Assembly: GCA_902622575.1 (NCBI GenBank)
Contig: CACNQJ010000002.1
Coordinates: forward strand, 62,001 to 126,000
Origin: an uncultured Bacteroidota bacterium
Lineage (GTDB): Bacteria; Bacteroidota; Bacteroidia; Flavobacteriales; Flavobacteriaceae
Length of the DNA stretch: 64,000 nt
Direction: 5' to 3'
Below are positions 45,466 to 54,896 of this stretch, in pieces (the first letter of the stretch is position 1; each line of letters starts with the position of its first letter). Made by a program: the position numbers and the translations under genes. The notes below the pieces were generated by a model that was not told the origin of the DNA, made no database searches, and was given only the letters and a program-made list of their open reading frames with translations.

Positions 45466-48129
45466 ATGAAAAAAAATCTTTATAGTTTTTTAACAATAAT
45501 TTTTGCTGTCTCTATTGTGTACTCACAAGAAAAAGAGCAAGCAAATTATGATTTGGCATATAAATTTTCACCCAAGAGTATTGCTAAGTTAGTGCACTCA
45601 ACCTCTGTGAGGCCACATTGGCTAAAAAAAGGTAATAAATTTTGGTATCAGTATAAGACAACAAATGGTTCAAATTATTATTTAGTAGATGCTGACAAGA
45701 AAACAAAAATTCCATTATTTGATAATGATAAAATGGCCGCATGGTTAAGTGAAATCACAAGAGACCCATATGATGGACAGCATTTACCAAGATTTAACTT
45801 TAAGTTTGTAAAAGATGAAACTGCAATTCAGTTTTACATTACCTCAAATGAGCTTGTCACTACAAATGATGATGTAGATTTGGATAGTTTTAAAGGTGAA
45901 ATTGATGATTTATCAATATCCAAACTAAAAGAGAATGGTTACAACACTGTGAACGATATTATTTATGAAGAGATAAATGTACTTATTGAAAAAACTAACA
46001 TAAGCAGAGAATCTTTATCTAAAATTATTGATTATGTTATTGATAATAAGGACAAAAAAAATAACAGTAAAAGAAAAAGTAAAAAAGTATATCACCTTGA
46101 ATATAAATTAGGATCTAATGGACTTAAGATAATTGGTAATAAAAGAAAGCCCATTAAAAAATGGAATAGATGGGCAAACATTTCACCCGATAGTACTATA
46201 GTATTGTATTCAAAAAAATTTAATTTGTACTGGATGGATAAAGAGAATTTCTTGAAAGTAATTAAAGATGAAAAAGATTCTACTATAGTAGAAAACCAAT
46301 GGACAAAAGATGGTGTTCAAGACAATAGCTATGGTGGTTATGGATATGGTATGGACAATGAAGATATTGAAAAGAAAAAAAATGATCGATATCCAGTTAG
46401 GGGGTACTGGTCATCTGATTCAAAAAAGTTCGTCTTCGTGAAAACAGATAGATCAAAAATAAAGGATTTATGGGTTATTAATTCTGTGGGGAAAAAAAGA
46501 CCAACGCTTGAAACATACAAATATCATATGGCTGGTGAAGAAGCAGAATACACCCATGAAATATTAATTTTTGATATAAAATCAAAAGATGTTAAAAAAG
46601 TTCAAATAGATTCTGCAAAGCAAAAAAGAGTTTCATACATCAGTGGGATTAATATTTATAGTAAGCCTAGAAAACCATCAAGTATTGATGATGAGTTTAA
46701 ACCAACATTATTGCTCTCAGATAAGGGGAAAATATATTTTAGTATCACAAGTAGGGATAGAAAAAAAGTAGATATATGCAGAGCAGATATTGAAAGTGGT
46801 GAGATGGAAGTTTTAATTGAAGAAAGGATGAACACCTATATCGAAACTAGACCATTATATTTAATAAAAAATGAAATGGAAATGATTCATTGGTCCGAAA
46901 GGGATGGATGGGCGCATTTTTACAGATATAATAATCAAGGTAAATTATTAAACAGAATTACAAGAGGCTCCTTTCATAGTGATTACATTAGACATTATGA
47001 TGAAAAATCAAACAATCTTTTCTTTACTGCCCATGGTGTGAATAATCAGATTGATCCTTATTATGAACATACTTATAAAGTTTCACTTAATGGAGGAGTT
47101 CCTAAATTATTAAATAAAGGTAATTTCAATACGATGACTTACCCATCAGATAATCATAGATATTTTATTAATAATTTTTCAAGAGTTAACACCACACCTG
47201 AATCACACTTAATTAATTCAGATGGGACCGTAATTATGAAATTAGAAAAAGCGGATTTAAGTGCGTTATTCGAATCTGGTTATCAATTTCCAGAAACATT
47301 TAAAGCTAAAGCAGATGATGGTATTACCGATTTGTATGGTGTAATATACAAGCCTTTTGATTTTGATGAAAATAAAAAATACCCACTATTAGAATATGTA
47401 TATCCAGGTCCTCAAACAGAATCAGTTAATAAGTCATTTTCAGTTAGAATGGATAGGTTAGATAGAATGGCTCAGTTAGGTTTTATAGTAATTACACTTG
47501 GTAATAGAGGAGGTCATCCAGACAGATCTAAGTGGTATCATAATTATGGCTATGGAAATTTAAGAGATTATGGACTAGCTGATAAAAAATATGTTGCTCA
47601 GCAACTTGCTAACAGACATAGTTTTATTGATATTGATAGAGTTGGAATTTATGGCCATAGTGGTGGAGGTTTTATGTCAACTGCTGCCATTTTAGTTTAT
47701 CCAGATTTCTTTAAAGTTGCGTACTCACAAGCTGGTAATCATGATAACTCAATGTATAATAGTTGGTGGAGTGAAACACATCACGGTATAATGGAAGAAA
47801 CAGATGATGATGGTAATATTAAGTATAAGTATGACATTGATAAAAACCAATCTCTAGCAAAAAATTTGAAAGGTCATTTATATTTAGTTACTGGTGATAT
47901 GGATAACAATGTGCATCCTGGTGCCACTTTAAGAATGGCAAATGCTTTAATCAAAGCCAATAAGAAATTTGATTTTATGATCTTACCGAGTCAAAGACAT
48001 GGTTTTGGGAATATGTCAGAATATAATTTTTGGCTCAGAGCAAACCATTTCTCAAAATACTTTTTGGGTGATGAAAATAATTCAGTTGATATGTTGGAGA
48101 TTAATCGTGATATTCCACAATCAAAATAA
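45466..48129 (+). CDS. S9-family (DPP4-like) prolyl peptidase, secreted
   Basis: 887 residues with signal peptide (about 1-22). A DPP4-type eight-bladed propeller (about 60-600) and an alpha/beta-hydrolase domain. Triad: S732 in GHSGGGF, Asp of GDMDNNVHP near 813 and His of QRHGF near 845. Cuts Xaa-Pro dipeptides from peptides outside the cytoplasm. A lysine-rich insertion near 205-215 (KKNNSKRKSKK) and a YGGYGYG tract near 288 are unusual. It starts an operon with an esterase 14 bases downstream. Confidence 0.92.
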   Translation: MKKNLYSFLTIIFAVSIVYSQEKEQANYDLAYKFSPKSIAKLVHSTSVRPHWLKKGNKFWYQYKTTNGSNYYLVDADKKTKIPLFDNDKMAAWLSEITRDPYDGQHLPRFNFKFVKDETAIQFYITSNELVTTNDDVDLDSFKGEIDDLSISKLKENGYNTVNDIIYEEINVLIEKTNISRESLSKIIDYVIDNKDKKNNSKRKSKKVYHLEYKLGSNGLKIIGNKRKPIKKWNRWANISPDSTIVLYSKKFNLYWMDKENFLKVIKDEKDSTIVENQWTKDGVQDNSYGGYGYGMDNEDIEKKKNDRYPVRGYWSSDSKKFVFVKTDRSKIKDLWVINSVGKKRPTLETYKYHMAGEEAEYTHEILIFDIKSKDVKKVQIDSAKQKRVSYISGINIYSKPRKPSSIDDEFKPTLLLSDKGKIYFSITSRDRKKVDICRADIESGEMEVLIEERMNTYIETRPLYLIKNEMEMIHWSERDGWAHFYRYNNQGKLLNRITRGSFHSDYIRHYDEKSNNLFFTAHGVNNQIDPYYEHTYKVSLNGGVPKLLNKGNFNTMTYPSDNHRYFINNFSRVNTTPESHLINSDGTVIMKLEKADLSALFESGYQFPETFKAKADDGITDLYGVIYKPFDFDENKKYPLLEYVYPGPQTESVNKSFSVRMDRLDRMAQLGFIVITLGNRGGHPDRSKWYHNYGYGNLRDYGLADKKYVAQQLANRHSFIDIDRVGIYGHSGGGFMSTAAILVYPDFFKVAYSQAGNHDNSMYNSWWSETHHGIMEETDDDGNIKYKYDIDKNQSLAKNLKGHLYLVTGDMDNNVHPGATLRMANALIKANKKFDFMILPSQRHGFGNMSEYNFWLRANHFSKYFLGDENNSVDMLEINRDIPQSK

Positions 48130-48143
48130 TTTAATTTTTTATA

Positions 48144-49052
48144 ATGATATATAGATACTTTTTATTGATACTTGTTATTCCAATCATCATGTTTTCTTGT
48201 AAGGGAGATAATGAAGCTCTCGTAGATGAAGATGGAATTATAACTGGATTACAAACAAAAACTTTTGTACACGATAATGTTGAGAGGAATTACCTTATTT
48301 ATATTCCTGATTCTTATGATTCTGAAATTGATTATCCTTTAGTGTTTTTATTCCATGGTTTTGGAGGAATTGCATCTGAATTTATAAACACGGCAGATAT
48401 GAGAGATTTAGCTGAGAGTAAAAATTTCATAGTTGTCTATCCTCAAGGCTTAAATTTACCTGGGGAAAGTGGTTCACATTGGAATTCATCAAAGCCATCT
48501 TCAGATAATAAAAGTAATATCGATGATATTGGATTCATTGAAAATTTAATCGATCAGCTTTTAATTGATTATCCAGTTATTGACAACAAAAGAGTATATG
48601 CTGCTGGATACTCGAATGGGGGATTTATGTCATATTATTTGGCCTGTAATTCAAAGAAATTTGCTGCTATTGGTTCAGTTGCTGGCACCATGTTAGATGA
48701 TAGTTACCAAAGTTGTGATGCTCAATTCCCCACTCCTATGATCAATATTCATGCAACAGATGATTTTGATGTTCCATATGATGGAAATTCATATTATCCA
48801 TCAATCCCAGATGTGGTTGATTGGTGGAAAAATTTTAATGATACACCAAATGAGGATGTGTTGACTAATCAAGATGGTTCAATTGAACAGTATATTTATT
48901 ATAACGATGCAGGTGATAGGTATGTTGAGCATATTAAAATAATAGGAGGTGGTCATTACTGGGATGATAAATTAAATTATAATGGTACAAATACCAGCGG
49001 ATTGATTTGGGGATTTGTATCTTATTATAATATTGATGGAATAATTGATTAA
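48144..49052 (+). CDS. PHB-depolymerase/feruloyl-esterase-like lipoprotein
   Basis: 302 residues with lipoprotein signal (C18 in IIMFSCKGD). Alpha/beta hydrolase of the LpqC/esterase family: oxyanion region LFHGFGG, nucleophile in AGYSNGGFMSYY, Asp in ATDDFDVPYDG and His in GGGHYWDD. It would deacylate polymers or phenolic esters in the periplasm or at the surface. Between the peptidase and a sulfatase in one operon, it fits polymer breakdown. Confidence 0.85.
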   Translation: MIYRYFLLILVIPIIMFSCKGDNEALVDEDGIITGLQTKTFVHDNVERNYLIYIPDSYDSEIDYPLVFLFHGFGGIASEFINTADMRDLAESKNFIVVYPQGLNLPGESGSHWNSSKPSSDNKSNIDDIGFIENLIDQLLIDYPVIDNKRVYAAGYSNGGFMSYYLACNSKKFAAIGSVAGTMLDDSYQSCDAQFPTPMINIHATDDFDVPYDGNSYYPSIPDVVDWWKNFNDTPNEDVLTNQDGSIEQYIYYNDAGDRYVEHIKIIGGGHYWDDKLNYNGTNTSGLIWGFVSYYNIDGIID

Positions 49053-49067
49053 ATACCTAATTTTTCC

Positions 49068-50795
49068 ATGAAATATAATGTAATAATTCTCTTCATTTTA
49101 TCATGCTTATTATTTTCATGTCAGAATAATTTAGAAACTAAAAATCCAAATGTAATTATTGTAATAACTGATGACCAAGGTTATGGCGATATTGGATACA
49201 ATGGTAATCCTCACTTATTTACACCAAACCTAGATAAATTTGCTAATGAAAGTTTACGTTTTAATAATTTTAATGTTTCACCAGTTTGTGCTCCCACCAG
49301 ATCAAGTTTATTAACAGGAAGATATTCGCTAAGAACAGGAGTAACTGACACATATAATGGGGGAGCTATCATGTCCCCTAATGAGATTACATTAGCTGAA
49401 ATTTTTAAGGAAAATAATTATAAGACTGGAATTTTTGGAAAATGGCATTTGGGTGATAATTATCCTTCAAGACCATCTGATCAAGGATTTCAAGAGTCTT
49501 TGATTCATTTGTCAGGGGGTATTGGTCAGGTTGGAGATTTCACCAACTATTATAAAGGATCTACAAGCTATTATGATCCTATACTTTGGTTAAATAATAA
49601 ACAAAAAAAATACAATGGCTATTGTTCAGATATATTTACTGATGAAGCAATTATGTTTATTGAGGATAATAAAGACAACCAATTTTTTTGTTATTTATCT
49701 TTTAATGCACCACATACTCCGTTGCAAGTTCCTGATAAGTATTATCAAATGTATAAGGATATAGACCTAGCAAATATTAAAGGAGAGAGTTTGAAAATGA
49801 CTGAAAAAGATATTCTTGATGCAAGGAAGATTTATGGAATGGTATCTAACATTGATGAAAACTTTGGCAAACTAATAAATAAGTTGGATGAGCTAAAACT
49901 GAAGGAAAATACGATCATCATTTTCATGACTGATAATGGACCACAACAACCGCGATATGTATCAAATCTTAGAGGTTTGAAAAGTCAAGTTTATAATGGA
50001 GGTATCAAAGTTCCATTTTATCTTAATTATCCCAAGATTCATAATAAAGGACAAGATTTAGATTTTTTTTCCGCTCACATTGATGTTTTACCTACGATAG
50101 CAAAACTATGCGATATTCCAGTTCCTGATGACAGAATAATTGATGGAATAGATCTTTTAGATAATACAATAAATAAATCAGAGAGAGATTTTTTCTCATA
50201 TTGGACAAGAAAATCACCAGAGCTATATAGAAATATTTCACTGAACACAGGAAATTATAAGTTGGTAGCTAATACTGATTATAATTCTCCAATTGAGAAA
50301 TTTGAATTATATAATTTAGAATTAGACCCTTACGAAACCCAAAATATCATACTTAGTCAAAGAAATACAGGATTGGAAATGAAATCAAGAATGGATGAAA
50401 TTTATAATGAATTAATTAATTCAAAAAACTTATTAAATAAGCCAAGAATAAGTATTGGAACAACAAATGAAAATCCAACTTTTTTGAACAGAAATGATGC
50501 TAGTGGACAAAGGGGTATATGGAACCAAAATGAAGTTTTTGGCTTTTGGAAAGTTAAATTTGAGACTGGATTATACAATTTCAAATTTAAATTTAATAAC
50601 CTGGATATCACTGATGGTGAAATAACATTAGAGCTTGGTAATAATGTATATAGAAAAGAGGTTAATATCGATAAAGACGGTTTTGCATTGATGAAACAGA
50701 TTAAAGTGTCTGAGGGTAAGTACGATTTAACGCCGTTTTTTAGCTTAGGTAGAAAAAATATTTTGCCCTTTTGGATTGAAATCGAAAGACTATAA
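49068..50795 (+). CDS. Sulfatase (formylglycine type) lipoprotein
   Basis: 575 residues with lipoprotein signal (about C18 in LLFSCQNN). Sulfatase domain: metal site D35/D36 (ITDDQGYG), C74-A-P-T-R (CAPTRSSLLTGR) where Cys becomes formylglycine, FGKWHLGD and MTDNGPQQ. A 130-residue extension after about 440 is unlike the core. Substrate is a sulfated sugar or ester; fucoidan-like polysaccharides are plausible given a GH29 gene 8.7 kb away, but no SusCD pair is present. The maturase is not in the window. Confidence 0.93.
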   Translation: MKYNVIILFILSCLLFSCQNNLETKNPNVIIVITDDQGYGDIGYNGNPHLFTPNLDKFANESLRFNNFNVSPVCAPTRSSLLTGRYSLRTGVTDTYNGGAIMSPNEITLAEIFKENNYKTGIFGKWHLGDNYPSRPSDQGFQESLIHLSGGIGQVGDFTNYYKGSTSYYDPILWLNNKQKKYNGYCSDIFTDEAIMFIEDNKDNQFFCYLSFNAPHTPLQVPDKYYQMYKDIDLANIKGESLKMTEKDILDARKIYGMVSNIDENFGKLINKLDELKLKENTIIIFMTDNGPQQPRYVSNLRGLKSQVYNGGIKVPFYLNYPKIHNKGQDLDFFSAHIDVLPTIAKLCDIPVPDDRIIDGIDLLDNTINKSERDFFSYWTRKSPELYRNISLNTGNYKLVANTDYNSPIEKFELYNLELDPYETQNIILSQRNTGLEMKSRMDEIYNELINSKNLLNKPRISIGTTNENPTFLNRNDASGQRGIWNQNEVFGFWKVKFETGLYNFKFKFNNLDITDGEITLELGNNVYRKEVNIDKDGFALMKQIKVSEGKYDLTPFFSLGRKNILPFWIEIERL

Positions 50796-51014
50796 TTTTT
50801 TATTTTTTATTAATTGATTAATTTTAAATATCTGAATACTCATAACAACTATATTCAAAAACATTATTGAATATGAACTTGCTATAATACCATAAATTAA
50901 CCATAATGTTGCTCCAACAAGATTTATAGATCTAAGCTTGATCATATCATTAACCAAAAATGAGCCTATTACAACAAATGTCGCAACCCAACCAACAAGT
51001 TCTAGTGTACTCAT
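50790..51014 (-). CDS. YgjV/SemiSWEET-like small membrane protein
   Basis: 74 residues, three transmembrane helices (about 5-22, 30-47, 50-67). The sequence GWVATFVVIGSFLVNDMIKLRSINLVG resembles the YgjV-type half-transporters (related to PQ-loop and SemiSWEET proteins). It overlaps the PLP-enzyme gene by four bases (ATGA) and the convergent sulfatase end by six. Function unknown. Confidence 0.7.
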   Translation of the reverse strand: MSTLELVGWVATFVVIGSFLVNDMIKLRSINLVGATLWLIYGIIASSYSIMFLNIVVMSIQIFKINQLIKNKKL

Positions 51015-52249
51015 ATTTTACTTAAAGCTTGTGATAGGTCATTAATTATATCATCTGAATTTTCGATACCAACACTGAGTCTGATCAAACCATCACTAAT
51101 ACCTATTTTTTTCTTAACATCATCAGGGACATCACAATGAGTCATAGAGTGAGGGTGTTGTGCTAAACTTTCATTACTGCCCAAACTAACTGCAAGTTTA
51201 ATTAGTTTTAAAGAGTTTAAAACTTTGAAAGCTGAGTTTTCATTGCCTTTAACTTCAAAACCTATCATGGCACCGCCAGCAACACATTGATTATTGTATA
51301 TTTTTAGTTGCCTTTTACCCATAGATTTTAAACCTGGATAGAAAACTTTTTTTATTTTTCCATTCTTTGATAAGAAATCAACGATTCTTACAGTATTCTC
51401 TAGTTGATACTGCATTCTTACATGTAGTGTTTCAAGACTTCGAGTCAAAAGCCAGGCAGTATATGGAGCTATCATGCTACCAAGAAACGTCCTCAAGTTT
51501 TTCACTTTCGAAACCTTCTCCTTAGATCCCATAATAGCACCAGCTATAACATCACTATGACCATTTAAAAATTTTGTTGCTGAGTAACAAACAACATCAG
51601 CTCCAAACTTCAAAGGATTTTGCCAAATCGGTCCTAAGTATGTATTATCAACAACAGTAACAATTTCATTTCCATATTTTTTAAAAAACCTTTCTTTTAT
51701 TTTTTTTACTAAATCAAGGTCAATTAATGCATTTGTTGGATTAGCTGGCGTTTCAACATAAATCATTTTTAGAGATTTATCGAGGTTGCCATTTTCTAAT
51801 TTTTTTATTATTTCATCAAAAGTAGAATCTGAGTGAAAGGAAATGATATTGACTCCTATATTACTAAGAAAGTTATGAGCAAAACTATGTGTTCCCCCAT
51901 ATGTAGGATTACTAAATAAAATTGTGTCACCAGGTTTTACATAAGCTAACATTGTTGTAGAAATTGCACTCATGCCACTTTCAAATGCAGCAGCATCTTC
52001 GGAATCTTCTAAAATTGAAAGTCTTTCTTCCAGAATTTCCATATTTGGATTATTTATTCTGGAATAAATTAAACCTAGTTGCTCATCTTTATTTAGTGTT
52101 GATTTACCATATGCTACCTCAAAAAACCTTTTACCTTCAGCAGCATTTTTAAAAACAAATGTAGAGGTTTGGAATATTGGAGGTTTTACAGAGCCCTCAC
52201 TCCATTCGGGGTTATACCCGTGTGACATCATGTAAGACTCTTTCTTCAA
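51011..52249 (-). CDS. Cys/Met-metabolism PLP enzyme (cystathionine gamma-synthase/methionine gamma-lyase family)
   Basis: 412 residues, fold-type I trans-sulfuration enzyme. YSRINNPNMEILEERLS, FESGMSAIS, VDNTYLGP and CYSATKFLNGHSDVI with the PLP-binding Lys identify the family; SLGSNESLAQHP near the end is standard. Activity could be cystathionine synthesis, cystathionine cleavage or methionine gamma-lyase; sequence alone does not decide. Co-transcribed with the small membrane protein. Confidence 0.9.
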   Translation of the reverse strand: MKKESYMMSHGYNPEWSEGSVKPPIFQTSTFVFKNAAEGKRFFEVAYGKSTLNKDEQLGLIYSRINNPNMEILEERLSILEDSEDAAAFESGMSAISTTMLAYVKPGDTILFSNPTYGGTHSFAHNFLSNIGVNIISFHSDSTFDEIIKKLENGNLDKSLKMIYVETPANPTNALIDLDLVKKIKERFFKKYGNEIVTVVDNTYLGPIWQNPLKFGADVVCYSATKFLNGHSDVIAGAIMGSKEKVSKVKNLRTFLGSMIAPYTAWLLTRSLETLHVRMQYQLENTVRIVDFLSKNGKIKKVFYPGLKSMGKRQLKIYNNQCVAGGAMIGFEVKGNENSAFKVLNSLKLIKLAVSLGSNESLAQHPHSMTHCDVPDDVKKKIGISDGLIRLSVGIENSDDIINDLSQALSKI

Positions 52250-52285
52250 AATAAATTTAATTCAATTTAATGAATTTTTAAACAT

Positions 52286-52293
52286 TATATTTG
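52286..52293 (+). promoter_or_regulatory. TAnnTTTG -7 box for the TonB receptor gene
   Basis: TATATTTG ends eight bases before the GTG start codon at 52301, so transcription would begin almost at the start codon. Suggests a nearly leaderless message. No clear -33 TTG. Confidence 0.5.
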
Positions 52294-52300
52294 CCACGCA

Positions 52301-54547
52301 GTGAGATTTATATATAAAATATTATTACTGATTAGCTTATCGACAATTAATAATATTAATGCTCAAAATTTTTTAGAGGGTAAGATTATCTACAGTGATA
52401 ATAGTGTTGATATTCCAATTGAAGGAGCTAATGTTTATTGGGAGAACTCCAACATTGGTGTTATAACTAATAATCTTGGCGATTTTAAGATTAAATTAAT
52501 TGATAAAAAAGAAAGGTTAGTTATTAGTTATGTTGGATTTGCTACTGATACAATTACAATAAATAACAAATTATATATTGAACATTATTTAACTCAGTCC
52601 GATGAACAATCACTTGATGAAATAACAGTAACCAAAAAACGACGTAGTGCACAAAGGACATATTTAATGCCACAAAATATTGTAAAAATTAGTGAAGAAG
52701 AGCTATTAAAAGCTGCATGTTGTAATTTATCTGAAAGTTTTGAAACCAATCCAGCGGTTGATGTTAATCACAATGATGCCTTAACGGGTAATAAACAAAT
52801 AAAAATGTTAGGCTTAAAAAGCCCTTATATTTTAATTACTGAGGAAAATATACCTATGGTTAGAGGTGCATCCCAGACTTATGGATTAAGTTTTATCCCA
52901 GGACCATGGATTGAAAGTATTCAAATAACCAAGGGAATGGGCAGTATTATAAATGGATATGAAAGTATTGTTGGTCAAATTAATGCAGAGTTAAAAAAGC
53001 CACTAAATGATATACCACTTTTTATAAATTCTTATTATGGAAATGATGGAAGATTTGAAATTAATACTCATTTAAATTCAAAAATCAATGAAAAAATTCA
53101 AACAACCATATTTGCACATCATAATAGACGGGATAATAAGAATGATAAAAATGATGATGGTTTTTTAGATAAGCCATTGCAAAATCAAATCAACTTCCTT
53201 AATAAGTGGCAGTACACCAACCCAACAAAGGGTTTAGTTAGTTTTTTAAATTTGAAATACTTAGATGATGAGAAAACATTGGGCACAGTATTATTTAGTA
53301 ACAATCCAAAAATTGATATGCCCTTATGGGGAGGAGAAATTTTAACTAAAAGGTTTGATTCATCATTTAAACTTGGATATGTAAATCCCAGTATTCCTTA
53401 TCAAAGTATTGGCTTTCAGCTTTCATATGGTTCACATGATCAGGATTCTTTTTATGGATCAAGGAATTATGATATTAATCAAAAAAGTATTTTCTCAAAT
53501 ATTATTTACAATACAATCATTACCAATTCTAGAAACAAAATTAAGTTTGGTTTGAATTATAGTTATGATAATTACGATGAAATTCTATCTCAAAAACTAT
53601 CTACGGACATTATAAAAAGAAAAGACAACGCTTTTGGAGCCTTTTTTGAATATAACTATGATAATTTTACAAATTTTAATATTGTTGCAGGATTGCGCTA
53701 TGACCAACACAATAATATGGGCTCATTCTTTACACCAAGAGTTCATTTTAGATATTCGATTGCACCAAGATTTTCATTAAAAGGTTCGATTGGAACTGGA
53801 CGAAGAATATCAAACATCCTTACTGAAAATTTACAAATTTTCGTAACAAACAGAGTGATTCAAAATAAGAATTTAAATAATTTATTATATGGATTAAAGC
53901 CTGAAAAAGCTACTAATTATGGTATTAGTATCGATAAAGGATTTAGCTTTATTGGCGGTCAAGGAAATTTCATAATAGATTATTATAAAACAGATTTTGA
54001 CAATAAAATAATTGTAGATTTTGAAAAGCCAAGAGAGGTGACTTTTTACAATTCTGAAAATAATCAATCCAAATCATCAAGTTTTCAGGCTGAACTACTT
54101 TTTTCAAAAAATAGATGGAATATAACAGCTGCGTATAAGAATTACGATATTAAATTAATGTACAATGATGGCTTAAAGCAAAAGCCTTTACAGCCAAGAG
54201 AGATTCTATTTTTCAATTTTGGAACTGAATCAAGAAAAGTTGATGAAAAGCTTTGGAAGTATGATTTGACTTTTAATTTTGTAGGTAAACAAAGATTAAT
54301 GAAAAATGCTCGAGATAAAAATAAATACTCGAGTTCACATTTTACTATTAACTCACAAGTTACTAGGGTCTTTTCAGAAAAATTTGAAATTTATATTGGT
54401 GGTGAAAATTTGAACAATTACATGCAGCCAGAACCAATAATTTTTGCAAGTGACCCATTCAATAAAGATTTTGATGCTTCAATCATACATGGTCCAATTT
54501 TTGGTGCAAGTTATTATGCTGGCTTAAGATATAAAATACTAAATTAG
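52301..54547 (+). CDS. TonB-dependent receptor, metal-type
   Basis: 748 residues, GTG start (no nearby ATG fits the signal peptide, about 1-22, ending NINAQ). A carboxypeptidase-like beta domain (about 25-100) precedes the plug (about 105-235: LLKAACCNLSESFETN, INGYESIVGQINAELKKP) and a barrel ending YYAGLRYKILN. The plug contains a CC pair near residue 148, and the gene is five bases before a heavy-metal-associated protein gene, pointing to metal (copper or another ion) import rather than sugars. No SusD follows. Confidence 0.88.
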   Translation: MRFIYKILLLISLSTINNINAQNFLEGKIIYSDNSVDIPIEGANVYWENSNIGVITNNLGDFKIKLIDKKERLVISYVGFATDTITINNKLYIEHYLTQSDEQSLDEITVTKKRRSAQRTYLMPQNIVKISEEELLKAACCNLSESFETNPAVDVNHNDALTGNKQIKMLGLKSPYILITEENIPMVRGASQTYGLSFIPGPWIESIQITKGMGSIINGYESIVGQINAELKKPLNDIPLFINSYYGNDGRFEINTHLNSKINEKIQTTIFAHHNRRDNKNDKNDDGFLDKPLQNQINFLNKWQYTNPTKGLVSFLNLKYLDDEKTLGTVLFSNNPKIDMPLWGGEILTKRFDSSFKLGYVNPSIPYQSIGFQLSYGSHDQDSFYGSRNYDINQKSIFSNIIYNTIITNSRNKIKFGLNYSYDNYDEILSQKLSTDIIKRKDNAFGAFFEYNYDNFTNFNIVAGLRYDQHNNMGSFFTPRVHFRYSIAPRFSLKGSIGTGRRISNILTENLQIFVTNRVIQNKNLNNLLYGLKPEKATNYGISIDKGFSFIGGQGNFIIDYYKTDFDNKIIVDFEKPREVTFYNSENNQSKSSSFQAELLFSKNRWNITAAYKNYDIKLMYNDGLKQKPLQPREILFFNFGTESRKVDEKLWKYDLTFNFVGKQRLMKNARDKNKYSSSHFTINSQVTRVFSEKFEIYIGGENLNNYMQPEPIIFASDPFNKDFDASIIHGPIFGASYYAGLRYKILN

Positions 54548-54551
54548 CATA

Positions 54552-54896
54552 ATGAAAAGAATACTATTTGTAATATTATTACTACCTCTACTATCATTTT
54601 CTCAAGAAGAAAAGAGTAAAACAAGCAAAGCTCAATTTACTGTTCTAGGAGAGTGTGAAATGTGCAAGGATAGAATTGAAAAAGCAACCTTTAAAATAAA
54701 AGGAGTAAAGTATTCTAGTTGGTCAGTACCAAAAAATAAATTGTCAATTATATACAATAGCAACAAGGTTTCCCTTGTAGATATAAAAAAACAAATTGCT
54801 AAAGTTGGTCATGATACTGATGAATTTAAAGCAACAAGAGAAGCCTATGAAAGTCTTCATCACTGCTGTAAATATGACAGAAATAAAGAAATTTAG
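54552..54896 (+). CDS. Secreted heavy-metal-associated (HMA) protein
   Basis: 114 residues with signal peptide (about 1-17, ending LLSFSQ). The HMA fold carries a CxxC metal site in GECEMCKDRIEKA; the C-terminus ends in a His/Cys cluster (LHHCCKYD) that could bind metal as well. Periplasmic metal chaperone or trap, probably for ions entering through the adjacent receptor. Its last bases overlap the convergent S9 peptidase gene. Confidence 0.85.
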   Translation: MKRILFVILLLPLLSFSQEEKSKTSKAQFTVLGECEMCKDRIEKATFKIKGVKYSSWSVPKNKLSIIYNSNKVSLVDIKKQIAKVGHDTDEFKATREAYESLHHCCKYDRNKEI

